The notes beneath the pieces are model-generated. The model was given only the letters and a program-made list of their open reading frames with translations. It searched no databases and had not been told where the DNA came from. A DNA stretch of 64,000 bases from Chitinophaga hostae (lineage in GTDB: Bacteria > Bacteroidota > Bacteroidia > Chitinophagales > Chitinophagaceae): NCBI RefSeq assembly GCF_018224885.1, contig NZ_JAGTXB010000002.1, positions 372,001 to 436,000 of the forward strand, read 5' to 3'. The stretch's first letter is position 1. Every line of letters begins with the position of its first letter. Below are positions 26,948 through 35,285 of this stretch, one piece after another. The translations under genes and the position numbers were made by a program.

Positions 26948-28661
26948 GATAGCAGATAAACAGTTAACTGCAAAACCTGTGATTACAGGTTCTGAAGCAG
27001 TGATCCGCGCCCTCGTGGAAGAGGGGGTCGATACTATCTTCGGTTATCCCGGCGGGGCGATCATGCCTATCTATGATGCCCTCTATGATTTCCAGGATCA
27101 GGTTCGTCATATACTCGTCCGGCATGAACAGGCTGCTACACACGCTGCCCAGGGATATGCCCGCAGCTCCGGCAGGGTTGGGGTGGCATTTGCTACTTCC
27201 GGTCCCGGCGCTACCAACCTGGTAACAGGTTTGGCAGATGCTTACATGGACAGTACCCCAATGGTATGCATAACCGGCCAGGTGGCCGCTGCACTGCTGG
27301 GTACAGACGCTTTCCAGGAAACAGACGTGATCGGTATCACTATGCCCATCACCAAGTGGAATATACAGGTTACACGTCCGGAAGATATACCGGGCGCTAT
27401 GGCCAAAGCATTTTATATTGCCCGTTCCGGCCGCCCAGGCCCGGTACTGGTGGATATCACCAAAAATGCACAGTTCGGAGAGTTCGAATATGAATACAAG
27501 AAATGCGAATATATCCGCAGCTACCGCCCTGTACCCGAATTAAGCCAGGATGCTGTATCTGCTGCAGCCGCACTCATTAACGCCGCAAAAAAACCATTCC
27601 TGCTCGTTGGACATGGGGTTTTATTATCCGGCGCAGAAAAAGAACTGATCGCCCTGGCAGAAAAAGCACAGATCCCGATGGGATCCACACTGCTCGGTCT
27701 TTCCGCTGTACCGGTAGATCACCCGCTGTATGTGGGCCTGCTGGGCATGCATGGCAACTACGGGCCTAATATACTCACCGGCGAAGCGGATGTGGTGATT
27801 GCGGTAGGTATGCGCTTCGATGACCGTGTAACCGGCGACGTAGCCTCTTATGTTCCAAATGCCAAAGTAATCCACATCGAAATCGATGCGGCCGAAATTC
27901 ATAAAATCATCAAAGCGGATGTACCTGTTCACGCCGATGCAAAAGACGCCCTGGCGGCACTGTTACAAGAGGTAACTCCTGCTGAACACAACGCATGGCT
28001 GGCCGAATTCCGCGCCGCCCATGATAAAGAATACGAAAAAGTACAACACGCTGAACTGTATCCGCAGCAAGGAGAACTGAAAATGGCCGAAGTAATCCGG
28101 CTCATCTCAGAAAAAACCCAGGGCGAAGCTGTACTGGTAACAGATGTTGGTCAGCACCAGATGGTTGCTTCCCGCTATTACCGCTTCAAAAATCCAAATA
28201 CCAATATCACCTCCGGTGGTATGGGTACCATGGGATTCTCTTTGCCGGCAGCCATGGGTGCTAAAACCGGTACCCCCGAAAAAGAAGTAGTGGCCATCAT
28301 TGGTGATGGTTGCTTCCAGATGACGCTGCAGGAACTGGCCACTATACACCAGTCACAGATCGGTGTGAAAATAGTGATCCTGAATAACAACTTCCTCGGC
28401 ATGGTAAGACAATGGCAGCAACTGTTTTTCGACAAGCGCTATTCTTCCACAGAAATGGTCAATCCCGACTTTGTACAGGTTGCCAAAGGATTTTATATCC
28501 CGGGCAAAAAAGTAACTGCAAGGGAAGATATATCCGCTGCCATCGACGAAATGCTGGCTCACCAGGGCGCTTATCTGCTCGAAGTAGTGGTGGAAAAAGA
28601 AGATAATGTATTCCCCATGGTGCCCGCCGGTGCCCCTATAAGCGCCATCAGGCTCGAGTAG
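26937..28661 (+). CDS. ilvB: Acetolactate synthase, large subunit
   Basis: A thiamine diphosphate enzyme that makes acetolactate or acetohydroxybutyrate. The 574-residue protein has the catalytic Glu in [20 protein letters not shown], the FAD-binding middle domain, and the ThDP motif [17 protein letters not shown] ending in [15 protein letters not shown] 26937 (MKPEIADKQ) is chosen because GAAGGATG upstream resembles a ribosome-binding site; ATG 26913 is in frame too. The small subunit follows 48 bases downstream. Confidence 0.97.
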   Translation: MKPEIADKQLTAKPVITGSEAVIRALVEEGVDTIFGYPGGAIMPIYDALYDFQDQVRHILVRHEQAATHAAQGYARSSGRVGVAFATSGPGATNLVTGLADAYMDSTPMVCITGQVAAALLGTDAFQETDVIGITMPITKWNIQVTRPEDIPGAMAKAFYIARSGRPGPVLVDITKNAQFGEFEYEYKKCEYIRSYRPVPELSQDAVSAAAALINAAKKPFLLVGHGVLLSGAEKELIALAEKAQIPMGSTLLGLSAVPVDHPLYVGLLGMHGNYGPNILTGEADVVIAVGMRFDDRVTGDVASYVPNAKVIHIEIDAAEIHKIIKADVPVHADAKDALAALLQEVTPAEHNAWLAEFRAAHDKEYEKVQHAELYPQQGELKMAEVIRLISEKTQGEAVLVTDVGQHQMVASRYYRFKNPNTNITSGGMGTMGFSLPAAMGAKTGTPEKEVVAIIGDGCFQMTLQELATIHQSQIGVKIVILNNNFLGMVRQWQQLFFDKRYSSTEMVNPDFVQVAKGFYIPGKKVTAREDISAAIDEMLAHQGAYLLEVVVEKEDNVFPMVPAGAPISAIRLE

Positions 28662-28709
28662 TCAGGCAGGAAGGATTCATATTGATCATTTGTAATTCAC
28701 AACAGGTAT

Positions 28710-29249
28710 ATGCAAAAAGAATATACAGTAACGGTATATACGGAAGATCGTATAGGTATAACCAACCGTATCACCATTATATTTACCCGCAGGGGCATCA
28801 ATATCACCAGCTTAACCACAGCTGAAACAGAGATTCCCGGTGTATATAAGTTCATCATAACGGTGATGTCTACCCGTGAAAAACTGGATAAAGTGGTTGG
28901 CCAGATAGAAAGACTCATTGAAATACACCGCGCCTTCGTACATGAAGAAGACGAAGTTGTATACCAGGAGCTGGCATTGTACAAAATCTCTACAAAGTCG
29001 TTGCACACCGGCGATATAGAAAGATTGATCCGCGAAAATAATGCGCGCATCCTTACTATCACAGCCGACTACTTTGTGATTGAAAAAACAGGCCATCAGC
29101 AGGAACTGACAGATTTTATCAAGAAACTTGAACCATACGGTCTGATAGAGTATTCAAAGAGCGGCAGGGTAGCCATCGTAAAATGGAGCCGCCGCTTTCA
29201 CGAACACCTGAAAGAACTGCAGGCACAGGAAGCAGAAAACGGCCTTTAA
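28710..29249 (+). CDS. ilvN: Acetolactate synthase, small (regulatory) subunit
   Basis: The regulatory partner of IlvB, giving Val feedback inhibition. The 179-residue protein has an N-terminal ACT domain (YTVTVYTEDRIGITNRITIIFTRRGINITSLTTAETE) and a C-terminal domain with IRENNARILTITADYFVIEKTG, as in the IlvH/IlvN family. The start ATG 28710 lies 48 bases after ilvB. It is longer than enterobacterial IlvN (about 95) and close to IlvH. Confidence 0.93.
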   Translation: MQKEYTVTVYTEDRIGITNRITIIFTRRGINITSLTTAETEIPGVYKFIITVMSTREKLDKVVGQIERLIEIHRAFVHEEDEVVYQELALYKISTKSLHTGDIERLIRENNARILTITADYFVIEKTGHQQELTDFIKKLEPYGLIEYSKSGRVAIVKWSRRFHEHLKELQAQEAENGL

Positions 29250-29318
29250 TTTTTCCGCTACACCGGTAAAAAGTAAAAGCTTTCAAATTATAAATCATTA
29301 TTCATTCAAATCAATCCT

Positions 29319-29355
29319 CAGCTAATAGCTAATTGCTAATAGCTAACAGCTAAAA
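29319..29355. repeat. Half heptad-repeat element before ilvC
   Basis: Five 7-nt units (AGCTAAT, AGCTAAT, TGCTAAT, AGCTAAC, AGCTAAA) with no mirrored arm. It ends 11 bases before the ilvC start codon. Confidence 0.75.
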
Positions 29356-29365
29356 CAAACTACAC

Positions 29366-30412
29366 ATGGCAACCATCAATTTTGGAGGGGTACTCGAGCA
29401 AGTAGTAACCAGAGAAGAATTCCCTATGGAAAAAGCAAGGGAAGTGCTGAAGAACGAAGTGATTGCAGTAATCGGATACGGCGTACAAGGTCCCGGCCAG
29501 GCACTGAACCTGAAAGACAATGGCTTTAACGTTATCGTAGGTCAACGTAAAAATTCAAAAACCTGGGATAAAGCAGTAGCTGATGGCTGGGTTCCTGGTG
29601 AAACTTTATTCGATATCGAAGAAGCAGCACAGAAAGGTACTATTATTCAGTTCCTGCTGTCTGATGCCGGACAAATCACCCTGTGGCCTACCTTAAAGCA
29701 ACACCTGACTCCTGGTAAAGCACTGTACTTCTCCCATGGATTTGGTATTACCTATAAAGATCAGACTGGTATCATTCCTCCGGCTGATGTAGACGTAATC
29801 CTGGTAGCTCCAAAAGGTTCCGGTACTTCCCTCCGCCGTCTGTTCCTGGCTGGTCAGGGACTGAACTCCAGCTTCGCTATCTTCCAGGATGCTACCGGCC
29901 GCGCTAAAGAACGCGTTGTAGCACTGGGTATCGGTGTTGGTTCCGGTTACCTGTTCGAAACAGATTTCAAAAAAGAAGTATACTCCGATCTCACCGGCGA
30001 ACGTGGTTCACTGATGGGTTGTATCCAGGGTATCTTCGCTGCTCAATACGAAACACTGCGTAAGAATGGTCACTCACCTTCTGAAGCATTCAACGAAACA
30101 GTAGAAGAACTGACACAGTCCCTGATGCCACTGGTAGCAGAAAACGGTATGGACTGGATGTATGCTAACTGCTCTACTACCGCTCAGCGTGGTGCGCTCG
30201 ACTGGTGGAAGAAATTTAAAACAGCTACCCAGCCTGTATTTGATGAACTGTACGCCAGCGTTGCTGCAGGTAAAGAAGCTGCACGCTCTATCGCTTCCAA
30301 CAGCACTCCTGACTATCGCGAAAAACTGAACGAAGAACTGAAAGAACTGCGCGAAAGCGAAATGTGGCAGGCAGGTGCGGCTGTACGTAAGCTGCGTCCT
30401 AACAACGCGTAA
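29366..30412 (+). CDS. ilvC: Ketol-acid reductoisomerase
   Basis: Isomerises and reduces acetohydroxy acids with NADPH. The 348-residue protein is the short, class I type. The Rossmann motif is VIGYGVQGPGQALNLKDNG; VGQRKNSKTW has the Arg and Ser that bind the NADPH phosphate. Metal ligands lie in the C-terminal knotted domain near LTGERGSLMGCIQGIF and MYANCSTTAQRGALDW. ilvA follows after a 160-base region with a mini-ORF and a hairpin. Confidence 0.96.
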   Translation: MATINFGGVLEQVVTREEFPMEKAREVLKNEVIAVIGYGVQGPGQALNLKDNGFNVIVGQRKNSKTWDKAVADGWVPGETLFDIEEAAQKGTIIQFLLSDAGQITLWPTLKQHLTPGKALYFSHGFGITYKDQTGIIPPADVDVILVAPKGSGTSLRRLFLAGQGLNSSFAIFQDATGRAKERVVALGIGVGSGYLFETDFKKEVYSDLTGERGSLMGCIQGIFAAQYETLRKNGHSPSEAFNETVEELTQSLMPLVAENGMDWMYANCSTTAQRGALDWWKKFKTATQPVFDELYASVAAGKEAARSIASNSTPDYREKLNEELKELRESEMWQAGAAVRKLRPNNA

Positions 30413-30433
30413 TAGCTAATATTATAAATTACA

Positions 30434-30481
30434 ATGGCAAAGCATTTTCGAATTATTGAAATTATTGGTGCTGGTATTTAG
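30434..30481 (+). CDS. Candidate Ile-rich leader peptide of ilvA
   Basis: A 15-codon ORF (MAKHFRIIEIIGAGI) with five Ile codons, four of them clustered as IIEII, 91 bases before the ilvA start. Ile is the end product that IlvA controls. The ORF forms the left arm of a long hairpin whose right arm ends 18 bases before the ilvA ATG. A ribosome stalled on the Ile codons would open this hairpin. No U-tract follows the hairpin, so translational control is more likely than termination. The peptide may be a chance product of an AT-rich palindrome. Confidence 0.55.
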   Translation: MAKHFRIIEIIGAGI

Positions 30482-30554
30482 TACAGAAGAATACATCTTT
30501 CTGATACTGAGTACAGGTTCCATGATTTCGATAATACCGGAAATGCTTTGCCAT
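30434..30554 (+). promoter_or_regulatory. Long hairpin upstream of ilvA
   Basis: The arms 30434-30462 and 30525-30554 pair almost throughout, with the outer 14 bases (ATGGCAAAGCATTT) perfect. The left arm is the candidate leader peptide. Smaller internal hairpins exist in the loop, such as AGAAGA/TCTTTCT. Confidence 0.7.
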
Positions 30555-30572
30555 TTGTATTAATTACATTTT

Positions 30573-31829
30573 ATGTCTGAAGTAACGAATAGTGTCAGCT
30601 CCCTGAATATCCTGGATGCGGCAGTGAAACTGAAGCCGGTGGTTAACCGTACACCGCTGACGTATAACGCCAACCTTTCCCGGCGTTATAACTGTGATGT
30701 ATATCTGAAAAGAGAGGATATGCAGATTGTACGCTCTTATAAATTGAGAGGCGCCTATAACCTGATCAGCAGCCTGTCTGCGGAGATCCTCGCTAAAGGC
30801 GTTACCTGCGCGAGCGCTGGTAACCATGCCCAGGGCTTCGCCTATGCCTGTAAAGCCATGAACATCAAAGGCGTGGTATTCATGCCTGTCATCACACCGA
30901 AACAAAAAGTTAACCAGGTAAATATGTTTGGCGGCGATAACATCGAGATCCGCCTTGTTGGAGATACCTTCGACGATTGCTCGGCAGAAGCCCAGGATTT
31001 TACCAAAATAAACGGGATGACCTTTATCCCGCCATTCGATAACCCAAAAATTATTGAAGGACAAGGGACCGTAGCCGTGGAAATTCTGGAAGACCAGCCA
31101 TCCATCGACTACCTTTTTGTACCCGTTGGCGGCGGTGGTTTGGCCGCAGGCTTAGGTACTTATTTTAAAACCTACAGCCCTAAAACCAAAATAATTGGCG
31201 TAGAACCCGAAGGCGCTCCCTCCATGCTCCGCGCATTGGAAAATGGCGCCCCGGTTACCCTCGATGAAATTGAACGCTTCGTGGATGGCGCCGCCGTAAA
31301 AAGAGTAGGAGCCCTCCCTTTTACTATTTGTAAAGAGGTACTGGAAAAAATGCACCTGGTACCCGAAGGAAAAGTATGCTCTACTATCCTCCGGTTGTAT
31401 AATGAAGATGCCATTGTTGTGGAACCCGCCGGCGCTTTGTCCATCGCCGCGCTCGACGATTTTGCCGAAGAAATAAAAGGTAAAAAAGTTGTGTGTGTGA
31501 TCAGCGGCAGCAACAACGATATCGACCGTATGCAGGAAATAAAGGAACGTTCCCTCCTGTACGAAGGTTTAAAGCATTACTTTATTGTACGTTTCGCCCA
31601 GCGTCCGGGCGCTCTGAAAGAATTCGTGAATCATATTCTCGGCCCCACCGACGATATTACCCGTTTTGAATATATCCAGAAGCATAATAAGGAAATTGGT
31701 CCTGCACTTGTAGGGGTAGAACTCAAGTGCCGCGAAGACTATGATAAACTGATCGCTAATTTCAAAAAATCAAATTTCCAGTTTACAGAACTGAATAAGG
31801 ACGATAGCTTGTTTGGATATTTGGTGTGA
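30573..31829 (+). CDS. ilvA: Threonine ammonia-lyase (threonine deaminase)
   Basis: Makes 2-oxobutanoate from threonine, the first step to isoleucine. The 418-residue protein has the PLP lysine K57 in RSYKLRGAYN, SAGNHAQGFA for substrate binding and the glycine loop PVGGGGLAAGLG. The C-terminal 80 residues (LKHYFIVRFAQRPGALKEFVN) form one ACT-like regulatory domain, so Ile feedback is likely but simpler than in the two-domain E. coli enzyme. It is the last gene of the ilv cluster and ends at a heptad repeat plus terminator. Confidence 0.94.
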   Translation: MSEVTNSVSSLNILDAAVKLKPVVNRTPLTYNANLSRRYNCDVYLKREDMQIVRSYKLRGAYNLISSLSAEILAKGVTCASAGNHAQGFAYACKAMNIKGVVFMPVITPKQKVNQVNMFGGDNIEIRLVGDTFDDCSAEAQDFTKINGMTFIPPFDNPKIIEGQGTVAVEILEDQPSIDYLFVPVGGGGLAAGLGTYFKTYSPKTKIIGVEPEGAPSMLRALENGAPVTLDEIERFVDGAAVKRVGALPFTICKEVLEKMHLVPEGKVCSTILRLYNEDAIVVEPAGALSIAALDDFAEEIKGKKVVCVISGSNNDIDRMQEIKERSLLYEGLKHYFIVRFAQRPGALKEFVNHILGPTDDITRFEYIQKHNKEIGPALVGVELKCREDYDKLIANFKKSNFQFTELNKDDSLFGYLV

Positions 31830-31830
31830 T

Positions 31831-31866
31831 AGCTTTTAGCCATTAGCTGTTAGCTTTTAGTAAAAT
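31831..31866. repeat. Half heptad-repeat element after ilvA
   Basis: Four 7-nt units (AGCTTTT, AGCCATT, AGCTGTT, AGCTTTT) begin one base after the ilvA stop and match the left arm of the element at 19795. The mirror arm is missing. Confidence 0.8.
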
Positions 31867-31883
31867 GAAGTGGAAATGAGTAA

Positions 31884-31908
31884 GGCCCCTGACCGGGGCC
31901 TGTTTTAT
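31884..31908. terminator. Terminator between ilvA and the OB-fold protein gene
   Basis: GGCCCC (31884-31889) and GGGGCC (31895-31900) with a 5-base loop, then TGTTTTATTT. It serves two convergent genes. Confidence 0.82.
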
Positions 31909-32417
31909 TTAGTGGCAGCTAAAGATATGTCCAGCAATTCACAATCTTCAATTTTGAGATCCCAGATCTGTCCCCGGCAATATCCCTTTATAAAGAGGGG
32001 GCTGCCCTTTACAATGTTAATTTCCTTATTATCCGGCGGGAAACATTTGATGGCATGAAGCCGGTCACTGCTTTTTAACAGCATATATGTTGTTCCCATA
32101 GGATTAAGCCCTGTGCCAATAAAAGTACCCGTGATATACACTACTTGATTGGTATACTTTTCATCAGTTTCAGGATCATTTGCCAGATAGCGTTTCTGCA
32201 ATGCCATGGCGGTGATAGGGTGTTGCAGGTGTTTGCCGGCACTGGTATCTTCAGGGGGAGCATCTGGCATAATATTGATGGAGTCGTTCAGCGTAACAGG
32301 GACTGGCTGATGAATAAAATAGAAGGCAATTACGCCCGCTGTTGAAAGCAGCAATAAACCGGCTGCAACAGGTATCAGACGACGCGGTCTGGGATGGCTA
32401 CTGGAGGTTGTTTTCAT
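31905..32417 (-). CDS. Membrane-anchored OB-fold protein (tRNA_anti-like)
   Basis: A 170-residue protein of unknown function with an N-terminal membrane anchor (PVAAGLLLLSTAGVIAFYFI) and an OB-fold-like domain with VVYITGTFIGTG, YMLLKSSDRLHAIKCFPP, SPLFIKGYCRG and WDLKIEDCEL. It looks like the tRNA_anti-like family that is common in Bacteroidota. The single helix suggests the OB domain sits outside the cytoplasmic membrane, where nucleic acid binding is unlikely. No operon partner is evident. Confidence 0.72.
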   Translation of the reverse strand: MKTTSSSHPRPRRLIPVAAGLLLLSTAGVIAFYFIHQPVPVTLNDSINIMPDAPPEDTSAGKHLQHPITAMALQKRYLANDPETDEKYTNQVVYITGTFIGTGLNPMGTTYMLLKSSDRLHAIKCFPPDNKEINIVKGSPLFIKGYCRGQIWDLKIEDCELLDISLAATK

Positions 32418-32502
32418 TACCCGGGGTTTTAGGGATATAGTTGCGGTAAAAGTATCAACAAAATTAAATGAGAAGTGCTGCTTAACGAATGCATAACAAA
32501 AA

Positions 32503-32539
32503 ACACCCGTTACGGTTCAATCGTAACGGGTGTTTTTTG
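32503..32539. terminator. Bidirectional terminator
   Basis: A perfect 12-bp stem (32503-32514 with 32522-32533), a 7-base loop and a T-tract; an A-tract lies on the other side, giving U-runs on both strands. It lies downstream of the minus-strand alcohol dehydrogenase gene. Confidence 0.93.
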
Positions 32540-32556
32540 TTCGGTATAACCCTGGG

Positions 32557-33603
32557 TTATTTTAAACTTGCAGTATCGATCACAAAGCGATATTTCACAT
32601 CGCCCTTGAGCATACGCTCATACGCATTGTTAATATCCTGTATATTGATCACTTCCACATCACTGGTAATATTGTGCTCTGCACAGTAATCCAGCATTTC
32701 CTGTGTTTCGCGGATGCCACCGATCAGTGAGCCTGCAATGCTCCTGCGGCCCATAATCAGGTTGAAAGCGGGTACTATAGATGGCTCCGGAGGTACCCCC
32801 AGGCATATCATAACACCGTCGAGATTCAACAAATTCAGATAGGTAGTATAATCATGTGGCGCCGAAATGGTGTTAATGATAAAGTCAAATTTGTTCCGCA
32901 ACTGTTTTACCTGTTCTTTATCGGTCATCAGCGCAAAATGATGTGCGCCCAGTCTTTTGGCATCAGCTTCTTTTGAAGGTGAAGTACTTAACATCGTTAC
33001 TTCAGCTCCCATTGACGAAGCCAGCTTTACAGCCATATGACCCAGTCCGCCCAATCCTACTACTCCCACTTTATGTCCTTTACCGACTTTCCAGTGACGC
33101 AGGGGAGAATAAGTGGTGATACCTGCACACAACAAAGGGGCTACACCTTCCAGCGGTAATTTATCAGACACCTTTAATGTATATTTTTCGTCGGTTACTA
33201 TGTGGGTGGAGTAGCCACCGTAGGTATGCGTTTTACGGTCCATTTCATATCCGTTGTAGGTACTGGCGCCACCGGTTACACAGTATTGTTCTTCGCCCGC
33301 CTTACAGGGATCACACTCCCGGCACGAATCCACAAAGCAACCAATGCCGGCCAGATCGCCCACTTTAAAGCGGGTTACGTGATCGCCTACTTTTGTAATC
33401 CGACCTACTATTTCATGACCAGGCACCATCGGGTAAATGGAATTGCCCCACTCATTTTTCACCTGGTGTATATCGGAATGGCATACACCGCAATATAAAA
33501 TTTCAATCTGTACATCGTGCGGCCCCGGTTCCCGGCGTTCAAAGTTCCACGGTCCCAGCGGCGACGCGGCATCCTGCACAGCGTAAGCTTTTGTTGCAAT
33601 CAT
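32557..33603 (-). CDS. Zinc-dependent alcohol/aldehyde dehydrogenase, YahK/CAD type
   Basis: A medium-chain dehydrogenase of 348 residues that reduces aldehydes with NADPH. The catalytic zinc is bound by C41 (YCGVCHSD) and H63-E64 (PGHEIVG); the structural zinc by four cysteines in SCRECDPCKAGEEQYC. The nucleotide motif is GLGGLGHMAVKLA, and MLSTSPSKEADAKRLG is typical for NADPH-preferring enzymes. It is a single gene, divergent from an FAD oxidoreductase. The physiological substrate is unknown. Confidence 0.92.
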   Translation of the reverse strand: MIATKAYAVQDAASPLGPWNFERREPGPHDVQIEILYCGVCHSDIHQVKNEWGNSIYPMVPGHEIVGRITKVGDHVTRFKVGDLAGIGCFVDSCRECDPCKAGEEQYCVTGGASTYNGYEMDRKTHTYGGYSTHIVTDEKYTLKVSDKLPLEGVAPLLCAGITTYSPLRHWKVGKGHKVGVVGLGGLGHMAVKLASSMGAEVTMLSTSPSKEADAKRLGAHHFALMTDKEQVKQLRNKFDFIINTISAPHDYTTYLNLLNLDGVMICLGVPPEPSIVPAFNLIMGRRSIAGSLIGGIRETQEMLDYCAEHNITSDVEVINIQDINNAYERMLKGDVKYRFVIDTASLK

Positions 33604-33775
33604 GATGTAAAATTTAGGTCCCTAAGCTACGTAATTTGTGCTATCAGGGAAGAGATATTGGATCTGTCGCCAAAAAATAATGCACAAGTCGATCCCCTCC
33701 CGGAAGGTCCGCCTTTTAGCCGGACCTGTGTTGTGGGTAGATGGCGGATCGGCGGGAACGGCGTAAATTGCAGGT

Positions 33776-34924
33776 ATGCTGAGTTACTGGGAAAAACAAA
33801 GTTTACTGCAATACGACTACATCATTATCGGCAGCGGCATCGTTGGCTTATCTGCTGCTATCAGCCTGAAAGAAAGAGCGCCGCAAAGCCGGGTGATGGT
33901 GCTGGAAAGGGAAGTATTACCCACCGGCGCCAGTACCAAAAATGCTGGCTTTGCCTGTATCGGAAGCCTGACGGAAATTCTCGCCGACCTGCAAACTATG
34001 TCTGCCGAGGCAGTACTTAACCTGGTTAATCTCCGCCTCAGCGGTTTACGTTTGCTTCGCCGGCGACTGGGTGATGAACGGATCGCGTACCGGGAAAACG
34101 GAAGTTTTGAACTAATCGGCACCCGGGAAGAGTGGGCGTTGCATCAAATTGCTACTGTGAATAATATGCTCGGTAACCTGTTTGATGGTCAACCGGCATT
34201 TACAAGGACCGATAAACAAATAGCCCCCTTTGGCTTTTCCCCCAGGCATATAAAAGCGCTTATCCGCAACAATTTTGAAGGAGAACTGCATACAGGTAAG
34301 ATGATGCGCGCGCTGATTGACACCGCCATCAACATGGGAGTGGAAATCAAAACAGGCTGCCCTGTCAGTCATATAGATGATTTTCATACGGGGGTAAACG
34401 TTATAGTACCCCATCATACCCTGAAAGAAGATATCGTATTCACCGCCCGTAAAGTGTTGGTTTGTACCAATGCCTTTACAAAACAGTTGCTGCCGGAAGA
34501 AGAAGTTACACCCGGCCGGGGACAGGTGCTCATCACGGCACCTGTAAAAGACCTGCCATTTAAAGGAGTCTTCCATCTCAGCGAAGGGTATTATTATTTT
34601 CGGGAGCTGGATGGCCGGGTATTACTGGGTGGGGGCCGGCAGCTTGATTTTGCGGGAGAAACCACCACAGAATTCCACTTTAATGACCGCATACAACACG
34701 AGCTGGAACAGTTGCTGCATACGGTGATCCTCCCCGGTCGCGAAGCTACTATCGCTGACAGATGGACCGGTATCATGGCCTTTGGCAAAACCAAACAACC
34801 CCTTGTAAAAGCCCATTCAAAAAACGTGGTGATGGGCGTACGTATGGGCGGGATGGGAGTGGCCATCGGATCAATTGTGGGCGACCAGATCGCCATGATG
34901 GCGATGGATGCAGCAAACAATTGA
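33776..34924 (+). CDS. FAD-dependent amino acid oxidase/dehydrogenase family protein
   Basis: A DAO-type flavoprotein of 382 residues. The FAD loop is YDYIIIGSGIVGLSAAISLKER near residue 14; PTGASTKNAGFACIGS contains the substrate-pocket segment seen in glycine oxidases, and the C-terminus RWTGIMAFGKTKQPLV with MGVRMGGMGVAIGS binds FAD again. It probably oxidises a D-amino acid, glycine or sarcosine-like amine. TAAATTGC just before the start resembles a weak -7 box. No partner gene is adjacent. Confidence 0.85.
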   Translation: MLSYWEKQSLLQYDYIIIGSGIVGLSAAISLKERAPQSRVMVLEREVLPTGASTKNAGFACIGSLTEILADLQTMSAEAVLNLVNLRLSGLRLLRRRLGDERIAYRENGSFELIGTREEWALHQIATVNNMLGNLFDGQPAFTRTDKQIAPFGFSPRHIKALIRNNFEGELHTGKMMRALIDTAINMGVEIKTGCPVSHIDDFHTGVNVIVPHHTLKEDIVFTARKVLVCTNAFTKQLLPEEEVTPGRGQVLITAPVKDLPFKGVFHLSEGYYYFRELDGRVLLGGGRQLDFAGETTTEFHFNDRIQHELEQLLHTVILPGREATIADRWTGIMAFGKTKQPLVKAHSKNVVMGVRMGGMGVAIGSIVGDQIAMMAMDAANN

Positions 34925-35285
34925 AAGGCCCCAAAAAAAACCTTGTTTCGCGAACTTCTCTTTTCTATATTTAAATTTTATTTCCACGCTATCAGGCATT
35001 CGGTTGACCATTCCCTCCCACCTAATGGAAAGGAAATCAAGCTGAAAGATTAATTATTATTAATGTTCACAGGTACCTTTTGTGAAAGTAAAGGGTATTA
35101 ATTGTTTCTTTTTTTATAAATGGGCTATGACAAGTAATTTAAATGTATAGTTTTATAACCCGGAAAAAACCGCGGCAGCTGTCGCGGTTTTATATTTCAC
35201 GTTAAAAAAATATTTGTAAGCGTACTTTTTACATTTATTATGTATATTGATCCGCGAAATTTTTTATAACCACGTTTTGAACGTT
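34925..35285. other. 361-base intergenic region before the sugar transporter
   Basis: AT-rich, with no ORF I would support. It contains a 22-base palindrome (35168-35189, AACCGCGGCAG mirrored) followed by TTTATATTT, which could be a terminator or attenuator hairpin in front of the transporter gene. The promoter was not found with confidence. Confidence 0.6.
35168..35196 (+). terminator. GC-rich palindromic hairpin upstream of the transporter
   Basis: A full 22-base palindrome (one G-U pair) with a T-rich tail. It lies about 90 bases before the transporter ATG, too far from the previous stop (34924) to be an ordinary 3' terminator, so it may act in the leader. Confidence 0.55.

Noticed and set aside
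30481..30554. Minus-strand ORF also starting MAKHFR in the ilvC-ilvA hairpin
   Set aside because: It exists only because the hairpin arms are mirror copies; it has no cluster of Ile codons and runs away from ilvA.
33517..34020. ORF of 167 codons running from the alcohol dehydrogenase start into the FAD oxidoreductase gene
   Set aside because: It crosses a divergent promoter region and overlaps both true genes in other frames.
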